Both the position numbers and the translations under genes were made by a program. A stretch of 59,652 nucleotides of DNA from Planctomycetes bacterium ADurb.Bin069 (GTDB lineage: Bacteria > Planctomycetota > UBA8108 > UBA8890 > UBA8898). Below, piece by piece: positions 23,354 to 31,720 of this stretch. Within the stretch, counting starts at the first letter, position 1. Every line of letters begins with the position of its first letter. The stretch is from assembly GCA_002070955.1 (NCBI GenBank), contig MWEK01000027.1:1-59652 (forward strand), in the 5' to 3' direction. Under the pieces are notes generated by a model that ran no database searches, was not told the origin of the DNA, and worked only from the letters and a program-made list of their open reading frames with translations.

Positions 23354-24968
23354 AGCCGCGCACGCCGGGCACCGTTGCGGCGAGTTCGATCCACCGCCGC
23401 ACATCGCCCAGGTCGGCGGCGTCGTAGTAGCAGGCGATCAACGTCGAGAAGCCCTCCTCCGCGAAGAAGCGCAGGCTCTCCGCGCGGGGCGCGCCGCCCC
23501 AGACGGCCATGGTCAGGTCCTTGGGAACGTGCCGCCAGGAGCCGGTGAAATCGCCCTCGGCGAGGTAATAGTCCCCGCGGGCGTTGTGATGCGGGTCGAA
23601 CATGTCCGACCAGACGCAGACCTCGACTCCGGGATTGTGGCGGCGGAGAGCGGCGACCTGGCGCGTCACGCACTCGCCCAGCAGGGCGCCGAGGTCTCGG
23701 CCGCGGCACGCCGGGCAGGTGCCTCCCATCCGCACTTCGTCCATGTTGAGGAGCACGCGCCGCGGGCGGAGGCGCTCGGCCAGCAGCCGCGCCTCCTCCT
23801 CGTAAATCGCGTAGAGCGCCGGCTCGCCCATGCAGACCGTGATCTGCGATTCGTTGATCACCATGGGGTGAAACCAGCTCACGCGCAGGCGGTCGCCGTT
23901 GCGGATTCGGCCGCCCGGCAGCAGGCGGAGCGCGGGGGCCTCGCGGTCCACGTCGTGGAAGTTGAAGCGGGGATCGGCCGGCGGCGCGTAATCGCGGCCC
24001 TCGGCGTAGACGACCGCGCCGTCTTCGCTCGCGACCTTGACGGGAGTGGCGGGCCGCGTGAGGACGTTGATCGGGCCGACCTCCTCCATGGTCCAGTCGT
24101 CGAGCCAGAGTTTCCCGGCGCGTCCGCCCCACATGCCGGCATAGAGCCGCAGGCGGTCGAAGCCGAGGCTGTTGACCAGCATGGTGAGCTTGCGCCAGCC
24201 GCCGGTGGGCTCGATGCGGAAGGCGCGCGGCGCGACCTGCCGTCCCTTGTCGCCGCCGAGCGCCATCAACTTGAAGGCGTGCGCGGGCTCCAAGCCTTCG
24301 GTCTTCACCCAGATGCTCACGCGGTAGCAGCGGCGGGGCCGGACGCGTACCTCCTGCATCACGCGGCCGTGGCCGTGGGGATTGGCGGTGAAGTTCTCCA
24401 GGCGCAGCGACGTTGAGCCGCCGTGCGCCGTCGTGGTGTCGGCGAAGCTCGTAACGCCGGGGTCGTCGTGAAACGCGAAGGCCTTGAAACGGTGGCCCGC
24501 GTGCTCCTCGAAGCCGCCGTTCGCGATGCGCACGTCCGGGTCGGCCTCGAGGCGGGCCGTGTCGCCCCGGACCGTGAAGAGCGCATCCTCCACCGGCAGG
24601 CCCTCGGCGAGGCGGCGGTCGTGGGCGAGCGCGGCGCCGCCGTAGCCCACGGAGAACACCGCGGGGATCAGCTCCAGGCCGTTGGCGTCGCAGGCGGCCT
24701 TGACGGCGCCCAGCCTGCGGAAGTAGTCGGGCGGCTGCTTGCAGAGCGTGTCGAGCCCCGCCGAAAGGACCGCGCCGTTGAGCCCGGCGCGCGCCGCCGC
24801 GCCGAGCACCTCTTCGATTGCGGCGACATCGCCGTCGGCCCGCAGGCTCCAGCCGAAGATCCAAACCCAGCGGCAAGGCCAGGCGGGCGCGGCGGACTCC
24901 GGCGCCGCGGCGGCCGCCCAAAGGGCTGACGAGAACATGAACGCCGCGGCCAGAACTTTGCTTCCCAT
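23283..24968 (-). CDS. Secreted GH20-like glycosidase with carbohydrate-binding region
   Basis: 561 residues from ATG at 24968. Signal peptide (MGSKVLAAAFMFSSALWAAAA), then the start of a TIM-barrel-like domain. Residues about 140-300 form an inserted jelly-roll resembling CBM4/9-type modules (IANGGFEEHAGHRF, SIWVKTEG, KLWLDDWTM). The rest of the barrel follows, with NMDEVRMGG, where an Asp-Glu pair resembles the GH20 catalytic DE, and later VWSDMFDPHH. Hexosaminidase-like activity is likely but not proven. ATG 24968 is preferred over ATG 24977, because a -10 box (TAGAAT, 24981-24976) ends exactly seven bases upstream of 24968. No Shine-Dalgarno is present, suggesting a leaderless mRNA. Confidence 0.7.
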   Translation of the reverse strand: MGSKVLAAAFMFSSALWAAAAAPESAAPAWPCRWVWIFGWSLRADGDVAAIEEVLGAAARAGLNGAVLSAGLDTLCKQPPDYFRRLGAVKAACDANGLELIPAVFSVGYGGAALAHDRRLAEGLPVEDALFTVRGDTARLEADPDVRIANGGFEEHAGHRFKAFAFHDDPGVTSFADTTTAHGGSTSLRLENFTANPHGHGRVMQEVRVRPRRCYRVSIWVKTEGLEPAHAFKLMALGGDKGRQVAPRAFRIEPTGGWRKLTMLVNSLGFDRLRLYAGMWGGRAGKLWLDDWTMEEVGPINVLTRPATPVKVASEDGAVVYAEGRDYAPPADPRFNFHDVDREAPALRLLPGGRIRNGDRLRVSWFHPMVINESQITVCMGEPALYAIYEEEARLLAERLRPRRVLLNMDEVRMGGTCPACRGRDLGALLGECVTRQVAALRRHNPGVEVCVWSDMFDPHHNARGDYYLAEGDFTGSWRHVPKDLTMAVWGGAPRAESLRFFAEEGFSTLIACYYDAADLGDVRRWIELAATVPGVRGFMYTPWEKKYALLGGFGDLLRRR

Positions 24969-24975
24969 AAGCCGC

Positions 24976-25005
24976 ATTCTAGCATTCAAAAGCCATGACG
25001 GGCAA
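24976..25005 (-). promoter_or_regulatory. Leaderless promoter for the GH20-like gene
   Basis: Minus strand: TTGCCC (25005-25000), an 18-base spacer, TAGAAT (24981-24976), seven bases, then ATG. Confidence 0.5.
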
Positions 25006-25114
25006 CGGAATGATGCCGGGGGGCGGGCGCGGCGGCGCGTCCTCCGGAGCGGTGGCGCCGCCCCGCGGCGGGAAGTTCCGCCGCGCGCCGGCGCCCGCGG
25101 GGCCGGCGGCGCCG

Positions 25115-25143
25115 TTGCAATTCCGCCGGCCGGCCGCCATCAT
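25115..25143 (+). promoter_or_regulatory. Near-leaderless promoter for the DHS-like operon
   Basis: TTGCAA (25115-25120), a 17-base spacer and CATCAT (25138-25143), then ten bases to the ATG at 25154. No Shine-Dalgarno. Confidence 0.5.
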
Positions 25144-25153
25144 TCCATCGTCT

Positions 25154-26311
25154 ATGGATCGCGGACTCCCCGACAGCACCGCCCGGCCTCAGCCGCCGCT
25201 CGACCCGCGGCGGCTGCGTGTCTTCCCGCTCGCCCAGCGCGAGAGCCTCGCGCGGATCGAGGCGGTTCTCGTCGATCCGGCGGCGCCGCCGCCGCCCGTG
25301 AGCGCGGCGCTTGCCGCCGAAATCCGCCTCTGTGCCGAGCGCCTGCGCCAGGCGCGCGCCCGGGCGGCGAGCCGCATCCTCATGTACGGCGCCCACCTCG
25401 TGCGGAACGGCGCCGGCCCGATCATCGAGCGGCTGCTTGCGGAGGGCTGGCTGACGCACCTGGCGACCAACGGCGCGGGCACGATCCACGACTGGGAGTT
25501 CGCCTTCCTCGGCCGCTCGACGGAGAGCGTCGAACGCAACGTCGCCGCCGGGACGTTCGGGGCGTGGGAGGAAACCGGCCGCAGCATCCACATCGCCCTG
25601 ATGGCCGGGGCGCTGCGGGGCGAGGGCTGGGGCGCGGCGCTGGGGCGGTTCATCGAGGAGGATGGCGCCGAACTGCCCGCGCCCGAGGAACTGGAGGCTG
25701 CCTTGAGGCGCGAGCCGTCGCATCCCCTGGCGCCCGCCCGCGCGGAGCTGCTCGGCGCCATGCGGGCGCACGGGCTCCGGGCGGGCCGCGAGGAGGTGCG
25801 GCACCCCTGGAAGCGGACATCGCTCCTTGCCGCCGCCTTCCGGCTGGGCGCGCCCGTCACGGTCCACCCTGGCATCGGCTACGACATCATCACGAACCAC
25901 CCGATGTTCAACGGCGCGGTCCTGGGCCGCGCCGGCGGCATCGACGCGGCGCGCTTCGGGGGCGTGGTCGAGGGGCTCGACGGCGGCGTCGTCATCTCGG
26001 TGGGTTCGGCCGTGATGGCGCCGCAGGTGTTCGAGAAGAGCCTGAGCGCCGTCAACAACCTCCGCATCGCCGCCGGCCGCCCGATCGTCGGCGGCCACGC
26101 CATCTTCGTGGTCGACCTGCAGGACGGCGGCCGGTGGGACTGGCGCCGCGGCGAGCCGCCGAAGGACAACCCCGCCTACTATCTGCGCTTCTGCAAGAGC
26201 TTCGCCCGCATGGGCGGCCTCATGCGCTATCTTCAGTGCGACAACCTCGCCTTCGCGCAGAATCTGCTTGCCGCGCTGGAGGGGCGCGCCGTGGCGGAGG
26301 CCGCGCCATGA
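25154..26311 (+). CDS. Deoxyhypusine-synthase-like protein
   Basis: A 385-residue cytoplasmic protein related to the deoxyhypusine synthase fold (NAD-dependent). Landmarks are YGAHLVRNGAGPIIERLL, HLATNGAGTIHDWE and FGAWEETG, followed by TVHPGIGYDIITNHPMF and FVVDLQDG. Bacterial members act on polyamines or are uncharacterised; classical eIF5A-modifying activity is not expected here. It is the first gene of a coupled operon: its stop overlaps the ATG of the PfkB gene (ATGA), and that gene overlaps a sodium symporter. The context (kinase plus transporter) suggests small-molecule metabolism rather than protein modification. The upstream extension of the frame to 24995 overlaps the promoter and is rejected. 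Confidence 0.75.
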   Translation: MDRGLPDSTARPQPPLDPRRLRVFPLAQRESLARIEAVLVDPAAPPPPVSAALAAEIRLCAERLRQARARAASRILMYGAHLVRNGAGPIIERLLAEGWLTHLATNGAGTIHDWEFAFLGRSTESVERNVAAGTFGAWEETGRSIHIALMAGALRGEGWGAALGRFIEEDGAELPAPEELEAALRREPSHPLAPARAELLGAMRAHGLRAGREEVRHPWKRTSLLAAAFRLGAPVTVHPGIGYDIITNHPMFNGAVLGRAGGIDAARFGGVVEGLDGGVVISVGSAVMAPQVFEKSLSAVNNLRIAAGRPIVGGHAIFVVDLQDGGRWDWRRGEPPKDNPAYYLRFCKSFARMGGLMRYLQCDNLAFAQNLLAALEGRAVAEAAP

Positions 26312-27345
26312 TGCGCGAGCGCTTCCTGGAGATCACGGGGCGCTATGCCGCCCTGCGGATCGCGCTGGCCGGCGACTTCTGCCTGGACCGGTACCTCGAG
26401 ATCGACCCCTCGAAGAGGGAGACCTCGCTTGAGACCGGCCTCCCGGTCCACAACGTCGTGCGCGTGCGGAGCCAACCGGGCGGCGCCGGCACGATCCTCG
26501 GCAACCTCGAGGCGCTCGGCGTCGCGGAGATCCACGCCGTGGGCTTCTACGGCGAGGACGGGGAAGGGTTCGAGCTGCTGCGCGCGCTCGAGGGCGCGCG
26601 CGGCGCGCGCCTCGATCATTTCATTCGAACGCCCGCGCGGCGCACCTTCACCTACTGCAAGCCGCTCGTCGTCGAGGCGGACCGGCCGCCCGTCGAGCTC
26701 AACCGCCTCGACTCGAAGAACTGGACGCCCACGCCGCCGGAGCTGGAGGCGCGGATCTGCGCCGCCATCGAGTCGCTGGCCGGCCGGGTCGATGCGTTCA
26801 TCCTTCTGGAGCAGGTCGAGGCGGCCGAGACCGGCGTCGTGACCAGCCGCGTGCGCGAAGGCCTCGGCCGGATCATGGCCGCGCGGCCGGACCTCCTGAT
26901 CCTCGCGGACAGCCGGCGGGGCCTGGGAGACTGGCCGCCCGTGTGTCTCAAGATGAACCGCGCGGAGCTCGCCAAGCTCACGGGCCTGCCCGATGCGGGC
27001 GGGATCGCCGCGGCGCGGGGCCTGGCGTCGGAGCTGGCCCGGAGCCGCGGGGCGCGCGTCTTCGTCACGCTCGGCCCCGAGGGGCTCCTCGGCGCCCTGC
27101 CGGACGGCAGCGTCGAACACGTTCCGGCGCTGCCCCTCCGCGGGCCCATCGACATCGTCGGGGCGGGCGACGCCGTCAGCGCGAATCTGGCTTGCGCGCT
27201 GGCCGCGGGCGCCTCGCTGCGCGAGGCGCTCAAGCTCGCGGGCGCCGCCGCATCGGTGGTCATCCACAAGATCGGCACCACCGGCGCCGCGGCGGTGGGC
27301 GAGATCGCCGCGCTCCTCTGCAAGGACAGGGAGGCTCCCCGGTGA
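26308..27345 (+). CDS. PfkB-family carbohydrate kinase (RfaE-domain-1-like)
   Basis: A 345-residue cytoplasmic kinase. The ribokinase/PfkB signatures are present: the glycine pair in PGGAGTILGNL near the N-terminus and the anion-hole motif IVGAGDAVSANLACAL near residue 290. Overall similarity by eye is to the kinase half of heptose-7-phosphate kinases (RfaE/HldE domain 1). It would phosphorylate a sugar or nucleoside with ATP; the substrate is unknown. ATG 26308 overlaps the stop of the DHS-like gene by four bases with GGAGG at about 26296, and its own stop overlaps the symporter GTG. This strict coupling implies the three proteins serve one substrate. Confidence 0.83.
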   Translation: MMRERFLEITGRYAALRIALAGDFCLDRYLEIDPSKRETSLETGLPVHNVVRVRSQPGGAGTILGNLEALGVAEIHAVGFYGEDGEGFELLRALEGARGARLDHFIRTPARRTFTYCKPLVVEADRPPVELNRLDSKNWTPTPPELEARICAAIESLAGRVDAFILLEQVEAAETGVVTSRVREGLGRIMAARPDLLILADSRRGLGDWPPVCLKMNRAELAKLTGLPDAGGIAAARGLASELARSRGARVFVTLGPEGLLGALPDGSVEHVPALPLRGPIDIVGAGDAVSANLACALAAGASLREALKLAGAAASVVIHKIGTTGAAAVGEIAALLCKDREAPR

Positions 27346-29117
27346 AGCTGCACCCCGTCGATGTTGCCGTGGTCGCCGTGTATCTCGCCCTGGTGGCCCT
27401 GCTGGGCCTGTGGCTCAAGAAGAGAGCCACGCGGGGCCTCGATTCGTACTACCTCGCCGGGCGCAGCGTTCCGTGGTGGATGCTGGGCCTCTCGGGCTGC
27501 TCGAGCTACATCGATATCGGCGGCACCATGGGCATGGTGGGCCTCCTTTACTACGTGGGGCTCAAGGGCCTTTGGTCGACGCACCTTGTCTGGGGCTGGT
27601 TCATCATCTGCTTCTACATGGCGTTCCAGGCCAAGTGGATCCGCCGCTCGGGCGTCATGACCTTCGCCGAGTGGAACGAGGTGCGCTTCGGGGCCGGCCG
27701 CGACACCGAGTACGCGCGCCTCGCCGCGGCGGTGTTTCTTCTGGTCCTGATGGTCTTCAACCTCGCCTTCATGTCCGTCGGCGTCGGCAAGTTCGGCGAG
27801 GAGGTGCTGGGGATCGCACGCTGGCAGGCGAGCATCGTGATCTTCTCCGTCGTGGGCGTCTACGTCACGCTCGGCGGATTCTTCGGCGTCATCTACACCG
27901 ATATTCTCCAGACGATCCTCATTTTCGTCGGCGCCGCGATTTTCGCCGTCATGGCGGTCTCCTCGGGCGCCGCCGCCGAGGTTTTGCAGGCCCGGCCTGA
28001 TGGGTGGGGGCGGCTCGCGCCGACCTGGGAGCTGTGGAGCGGCTTCAAGGAGGCGACGCCGGAAAGCTACCGGCACTACGCCGCCTTCGGGCCCCTCCTC
28101 CTGGCGGGCTCGTTCTGGTGTCTCTTCCGCGTCCTCGCCGGCCCGAACGTCTGGGACTTCCAGTTTTTCCTCTCGGCGCGGAGCCCGCGGGATGCAGCCC
28201 TTGCCAGCGGCGTCTGGACGGTGGGCTACACGGCGCGCTGGGTGCTCGCCGCCGCGCTGCTTGCCCTCGGCGTGAGCATGCTCGACCCGGCCGCGGTGGT
28301 CGACGGCGAGAAGATCATGCCGCAGGTGCTGGGGCAGCTCCAGGCGGGTCTCAAGGGCTTCATTCTGGCGGTCCTCCTGGCGGCCCTCATGTCGACGCTG
28401 GACGCCATGATCAACGTCACCAGCTCCGTCGTCGTCAACGATTTTTTGAAGCGTTATTTCGTGCGCGGTCTCGCGGAACACACCTTGGTCCGCCTGGGCC
28501 AGGCCGCTTCGGTGGCGGCGCTGCTTGCCGGATTCTGCCTGAGCATCGCCTTCAAGGACATCGTGAGCGTGTGGGAGACCATGATTTTCGCGGTGGTGAC
28601 CGTCGTTCTCGTGCCCTCGACGTTCAGGTGGCACTGGTGGCGTTTCGGGCCGCGGGGGTTCGCGGCGGCGATGGCGGCGTCGGCGGCGTTTCTCGTCCTC
28701 AGAATTCTGGTGGTGCGGGGCCAGCCGCTCCAAGTGACGCTGGCCGGCGACGTCCTGGGCTGCCTGATCATCACGCTGATTGCGGCGTTCGCGACGAAGC
28801 CCGCGGACATGGAGGCGCTGGTTCGATTCTACGCCCGCGTGCGGCCCTTCGGCGTTTGGGGGCCGGTCAGGCGCGCGGCCGTCGCGCGCGGCCTCGTTCC
28901 GGCCGGGGACCGCATGCCGGCTTTCGATGTTCTGAACGGCCTGCTCGCCGCCGCCTTCCAGTTTTCCCTGGCGGCGATTCCCTTCTGCGGCCTGCTCGGC
29001 CTGAAGAGCCAGGCGCTCGCGTGGTCGGGAGCGGCCGCGGCCCTCGCGGCCATCTTGTACGCCACCTGGTATCGCACGCTGCCCGCGCGCGACGAGGAGA
29101 CGGCGGAGGGACGCTGA
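27342..29117 (+). CDS. Sodium:solute symporter (SSS family)
   Basis: A 591-residue inner-membrane protein with about 13 hydrophobic segments. The SSS pattern is clear: DSYYLAGRSVPWWMLG after the first helix, GVYVTLGGFFGVIYTD in the middle, and ALMSTLDAMINVTSSVVVND, which contains the conserved region after helix 8. It is expected to import a sugar, polyol or similar solute with Na+. The GTG start at 27342 overlaps the kinase stop (GTGA) with GGGAGG upstream. It is the last gene of the DHS-like/PfkB/SSS operon and probably delivers the kinase substrate. Confidence 0.88.
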   Translation: MKLHPVDVAVVAVYLALVALLGLWLKKRATRGLDSYYLAGRSVPWWMLGLSGCSSYIDIGGTMGMVGLLYYVGLKGLWSTHLVWGWFIICFYMAFQAKWIRRSGVMTFAEWNEVRFGAGRDTEYARLAAAVFLLVLMVFNLAFMSVGVGKFGEEVLGIARWQASIVIFSVVGVYVTLGGFFGVIYTDILQTILIFVGAAIFAVMAVSSGAAAEVLQARPDGWGRLAPTWELWSGFKEATPESYRHYAAFGPLLLAGSFWCLFRVLAGPNVWDFQFFLSARSPRDAALASGVWTVGYTARWVLAAALLALGVSMLDPAAVVDGEKIMPQVLGQLQAGLKGFILAVLLAALMSTLDAMINVTSSVVVNDFLKRYFVRGLAEHTLVRLGQAASVAALLAGFCLSIAFKDIVSVWETMIFAVVTVVLVPSTFRWHWWRFGPRGFAAAMAASAAFLVLRILVVRGQPLQVTLAGDVLGCLIITLIAAFATKPADMEALVRFYARVRPFGVWGPVRRAAVARGLVPAGDRMPAFDVLNGLLAAAFQFSLAAIPFCGLLGLKSQALAWSGAAAALAAILYATWYRTLPARDEETAEGR

Positions 29118-29143
29118 CCGCGCCGCGCCGGATCCGCTCTTCG

Positions 29144-31720
29144 TCACTCGAACAGCACGATGTCGTCGAGTCCCAGAGCGACGGCGCAGCGCGCCGTCAG
29201 GCCGTAGCCGGCGGCGGCGAGGGCCGCGCCGGAGGCTTCGGCGGCGAACGGCAGCGGACCGTGCTCCAGGGAGACCACGCGGGCCGGCGGCGCCTTGAGA
29301 GGCATGCGGATCTCCAAGCGCGCGATGGGCTCGTAGGTGAAGTTCGCGAGGATCAGCGCGGCGCCGCGGGCCGACTCGAAGACGCCCGCCTCGACGACCG
29401 GGTGCGAAAGCTCGACGAGCCGCGGGGCGCCGCTTTCCCGCGCCACCGCCGTCAGGAAGCCGCGCTGAGCGGCGGGCCACTTCTCCTTGAGCTCGGCGGG
29501 GACGAAGCCCGCATCCTTGGCGTAGGACAGGGCCGGACAGGTGGCGACGTACAGCGCCGCGCCCTTGCCGGCGCGGTGCGCGAAGACCGCCGGCGCGCCG
29601 TCGGCGAAGACGCCGGTCACGGCGGCGCCCGCCGCCGCGGCCTTCGCCTTCATTCCCAGGGCGCCGAAATCCCCGCCGCCCGCCGGGAAACTCACGCGAT
29701 CCAGCCACGGCAGATCGTTGAGGCCGCCGCGCACGTCGAAGCGCCCCGGTTGGACTTGGACCTCGACGCGCGCCGCGATGCCGAAGACATCGGCCAAGCC
29801 GTCGTGGGCGGCGTTGTATTCGTCGCGGCTCGCGGCCGCCGTCGAGCCATAGAGCCGGCCGCCCTCGCGCACCCAGGCGCGAATGCGGGCGCACACCCCC
29901 GCCGGCACGCAGGGGTCGGCGACGTAGAGCGCGTCGTAGTCCCGGAGCCGCCCGTCCTCGATGTCCCGCTCGGCGAGCAGGTCGACCAGATACTGCTCGT
30001 GGATAAGGGCGAAGTACGTCAACCGCCGTTCCGCCATGTGGAGGTAGCCGAAGGGCTGCCAGAGGTCGCTCGCCAGGGTGTAGAGGAGGGCCACGCGCGT
30101 GGCGCGCGGCCGCCCCGGCGCGATGATGCGCTCGGCGCCGGCGAGCCGCCGCGCGACGGCGGCGACGCCGTCGTAGGCGCCGCGCAGATCGCTCCAGTAG
30201 TTCTCGGTGCTCGTCGCCGTCGGTCCGTAGGTCCAGTAGAAGAAGTGCTTGGCGCCCTGGCACAGGGCGGAGGCGCTCTTCAGGCGCAGATTGGTTTCGT
30301 CGCTCGGGGTGATCCACGCCATGATGGGCAGCGCGCCGCGGCTCGCGCTCCTGAAGATCGCCGCCTGGAAGCCGAGGAGCTGAAACCCTTCCCACGTGGC
30401 TCCCGGGCCGAACATGAACCCGAGGCCCAGCCAGTCCTCGATGCCGATCACATCGACGGCGCGCTCGCGGCCGAGGCTGAACCAGTCCAGCGCGAGCGGG
30501 AACCCGCCCCAGGTGGTGTTCTCCCGGTCCATGCCCATGCCGAGCCCGGAGCCGCCGAAGTAGGGGTGGTCGGCCACCAGAGTCGTCGTCAGGACGCCGG
30601 GCGGCGCGTGGCGGCGGAAGCTCTCGGTGAGCCAGCGCAGGCGCTCCGTCGCCGACTGCTGCCGGAAGCGCGTCGTCAGGGCGAACAAGCGGTCGGCGGC
30701 GGCGCCGATCCGCGCGCGGCGCGCGCGCAGCGCCGCCGGCGATTCGATGGGCGCCACCTCGGCCAGCGTCGCGGCCCCGAGATCCGCGGCGGCCCAGCCC
30801 TGCTCCGCGAGCCAGGCGCGGAAGTGCGCCAAGGCCCGCGCGTCCCCGCCGATGGGCGGGCGGCAGACGATTTCGTCGGAGAAGCCGAAGAGCGTCGGCC
30901 GGGGACCCGGCCGCGCCTTGCGCGCCGGTTCGGCGATCCGGTCCTCGATGTCGGCCCGCGTCAGGGCCGGCCCGAACTCGACCCAGTGGTGCCCGCCCGG
31001 CTCGAGGAACGGGAATTGCGCCCGCATCTCCTCGGTCAGGTTGCCGACAAGGTTGAAGCCGAGGAGCCAGAGGACCTCGGCTTCCTTGACGTTGAGCTCC
31101 GGGCGCTGGGGCGCCCAGAACTGTGTCTGAATCCACAGGCGCTCGGGCGCCGCGCGCCGCCCCCCGGCGGCCTCGCGCGCCCAGGCGAGGCGCCGCGCCG
31201 TCATCTGGCTCGCGTTCTCGAGGTCGGGGGCGTCCGCCCGCAGATGGGGCGAGACGAGGAAACTCGTCAAGGCGCCCGTATACTCCTCCTCGAAGCGCTT
31301 GACGATCTGCGCCTCGTCCGGGGCCGTCGCCAGCTCGATCACGACGCGCCGCCCGGGGCTTTCGGGCGCGCAGGCGAAGCACGCCGTTACGTTAGGAAAC
31401 TCCGCGCAGCCGCCCGCGCGCCTGAGCCGGCCGTGGAGGCGCGCGCCCGCGTGGGCTTGGAGATCGAACCACGGGCTCGCCTCGCCGCTTCGGAGCCGCG
31501 CGGCGGGATCCGTGTCCGCTCCCGCGGGCCAGACCGCCTCGGGAAGATACCACGGATCGTTGTGAATGTAGCCGCCGAGCTTGACGAACCACGCCGCGTC
31601 CGGCGGCTCGAGGAGCCGGAACCGCAGGAAAACGCCGCCGCCCTCGGCGGCCGGGGCCCGCGCGGAGAGAAGCAGCGCGGCAAGGAGCGCGGTCGCCGCG
31701 CCCAAGCTCCGCCGCGTCAT
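29144..31720 (-). CDS. Secreted GH42/GH-A-like putative glycosidase with trimerisation-like domain
   Basis: An 858-residue exported protein with a Tat-like start (MTRRSLGAATALLAALLLSA). The N-terminal ~110 residues are beta-rich. A TIM-barrel-like region follows (LWIQTQFWAPQRPELN through TTWGGFPLALDW and PIMAWITPSDETN). Next comes a Rossmann-like section (RVALLYTLASDLWQ, DALYVADPCVPAG, VREGGRLYGS) like the beta-galactosidase trimerisation/GATase-like domain of GH42 enzymes, and then a C-terminal beta domain. I could not assign catalytic residues with confidence, so the GH42 relation is tentative. ATG 31720 overlaps the stop of the upstream gene (ATGA), so the two are coupled. Confidence 0.6.
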   Translation of the reverse strand: MTRRSLGAATALLAALLLSARAPAAEGGGVFLRFRLLEPPDAAWFVKLGGYIHNDPWYLPEAVWPAGADTDPAARLRSGEASPWFDLQAHAGARLHGRLRRAGGCAEFPNVTACFACAPESPGRRVVIELATAPDEAQIVKRFEEEYTGALTSFLVSPHLRADAPDLENASQMTARRLAWAREAAGGRRAAPERLWIQTQFWAPQRPELNVKEAEVLWLLGFNLVGNLTEEMRAQFPFLEPGGHHWVEFGPALTRADIEDRIAEPARKARPGPRPTLFGFSDEIVCRPPIGGDARALAHFRAWLAEQGWAAADLGAATLAEVAPIESPAALRARRARIGAAADRLFALTTRFRQQSATERLRWLTESFRRHAPPGVLTTTLVADHPYFGGSGLGMGMDRENTTWGGFPLALDWFSLGRERAVDVIGIEDWLGLGFMFGPGATWEGFQLLGFQAAIFRSASRGALPIMAWITPSDETNLRLKSASALCQGAKHFFYWTYGPTATSTENYWSDLRGAYDGVAAVARRLAGAERIIAPGRPRATRVALLYTLASDLWQPFGYLHMAERRLTYFALIHEQYLVDLLAERDIEDGRLRDYDALYVADPCVPAGVCARIRAWVREGGRLYGSTAAASRDEYNAAHDGLADVFGIAARVEVQVQPGRFDVRGGLNDLPWLDRVSFPAGGGDFGALGMKAKAAAAGAAVTGVFADGAPAVFAHRAGKGAALYVATCPALSYAKDAGFVPAELKEKWPAAQRGFLTAVARESGAPRLVELSHPVVEAGVFESARGAALILANFTYEPIARLEIRMPLKAPPARVVSLEHGPLPFAAEASGAALAAAGYGLTARCAVALGLDDIVLFE

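Noticed and set aside
26652..31382. 1576-codon open frame on the minus strand
   Set aside because: It runs antisense through the PfkB and symporter genes and out of frame through the GH42-like gene; low-complexity composition, no motifs.
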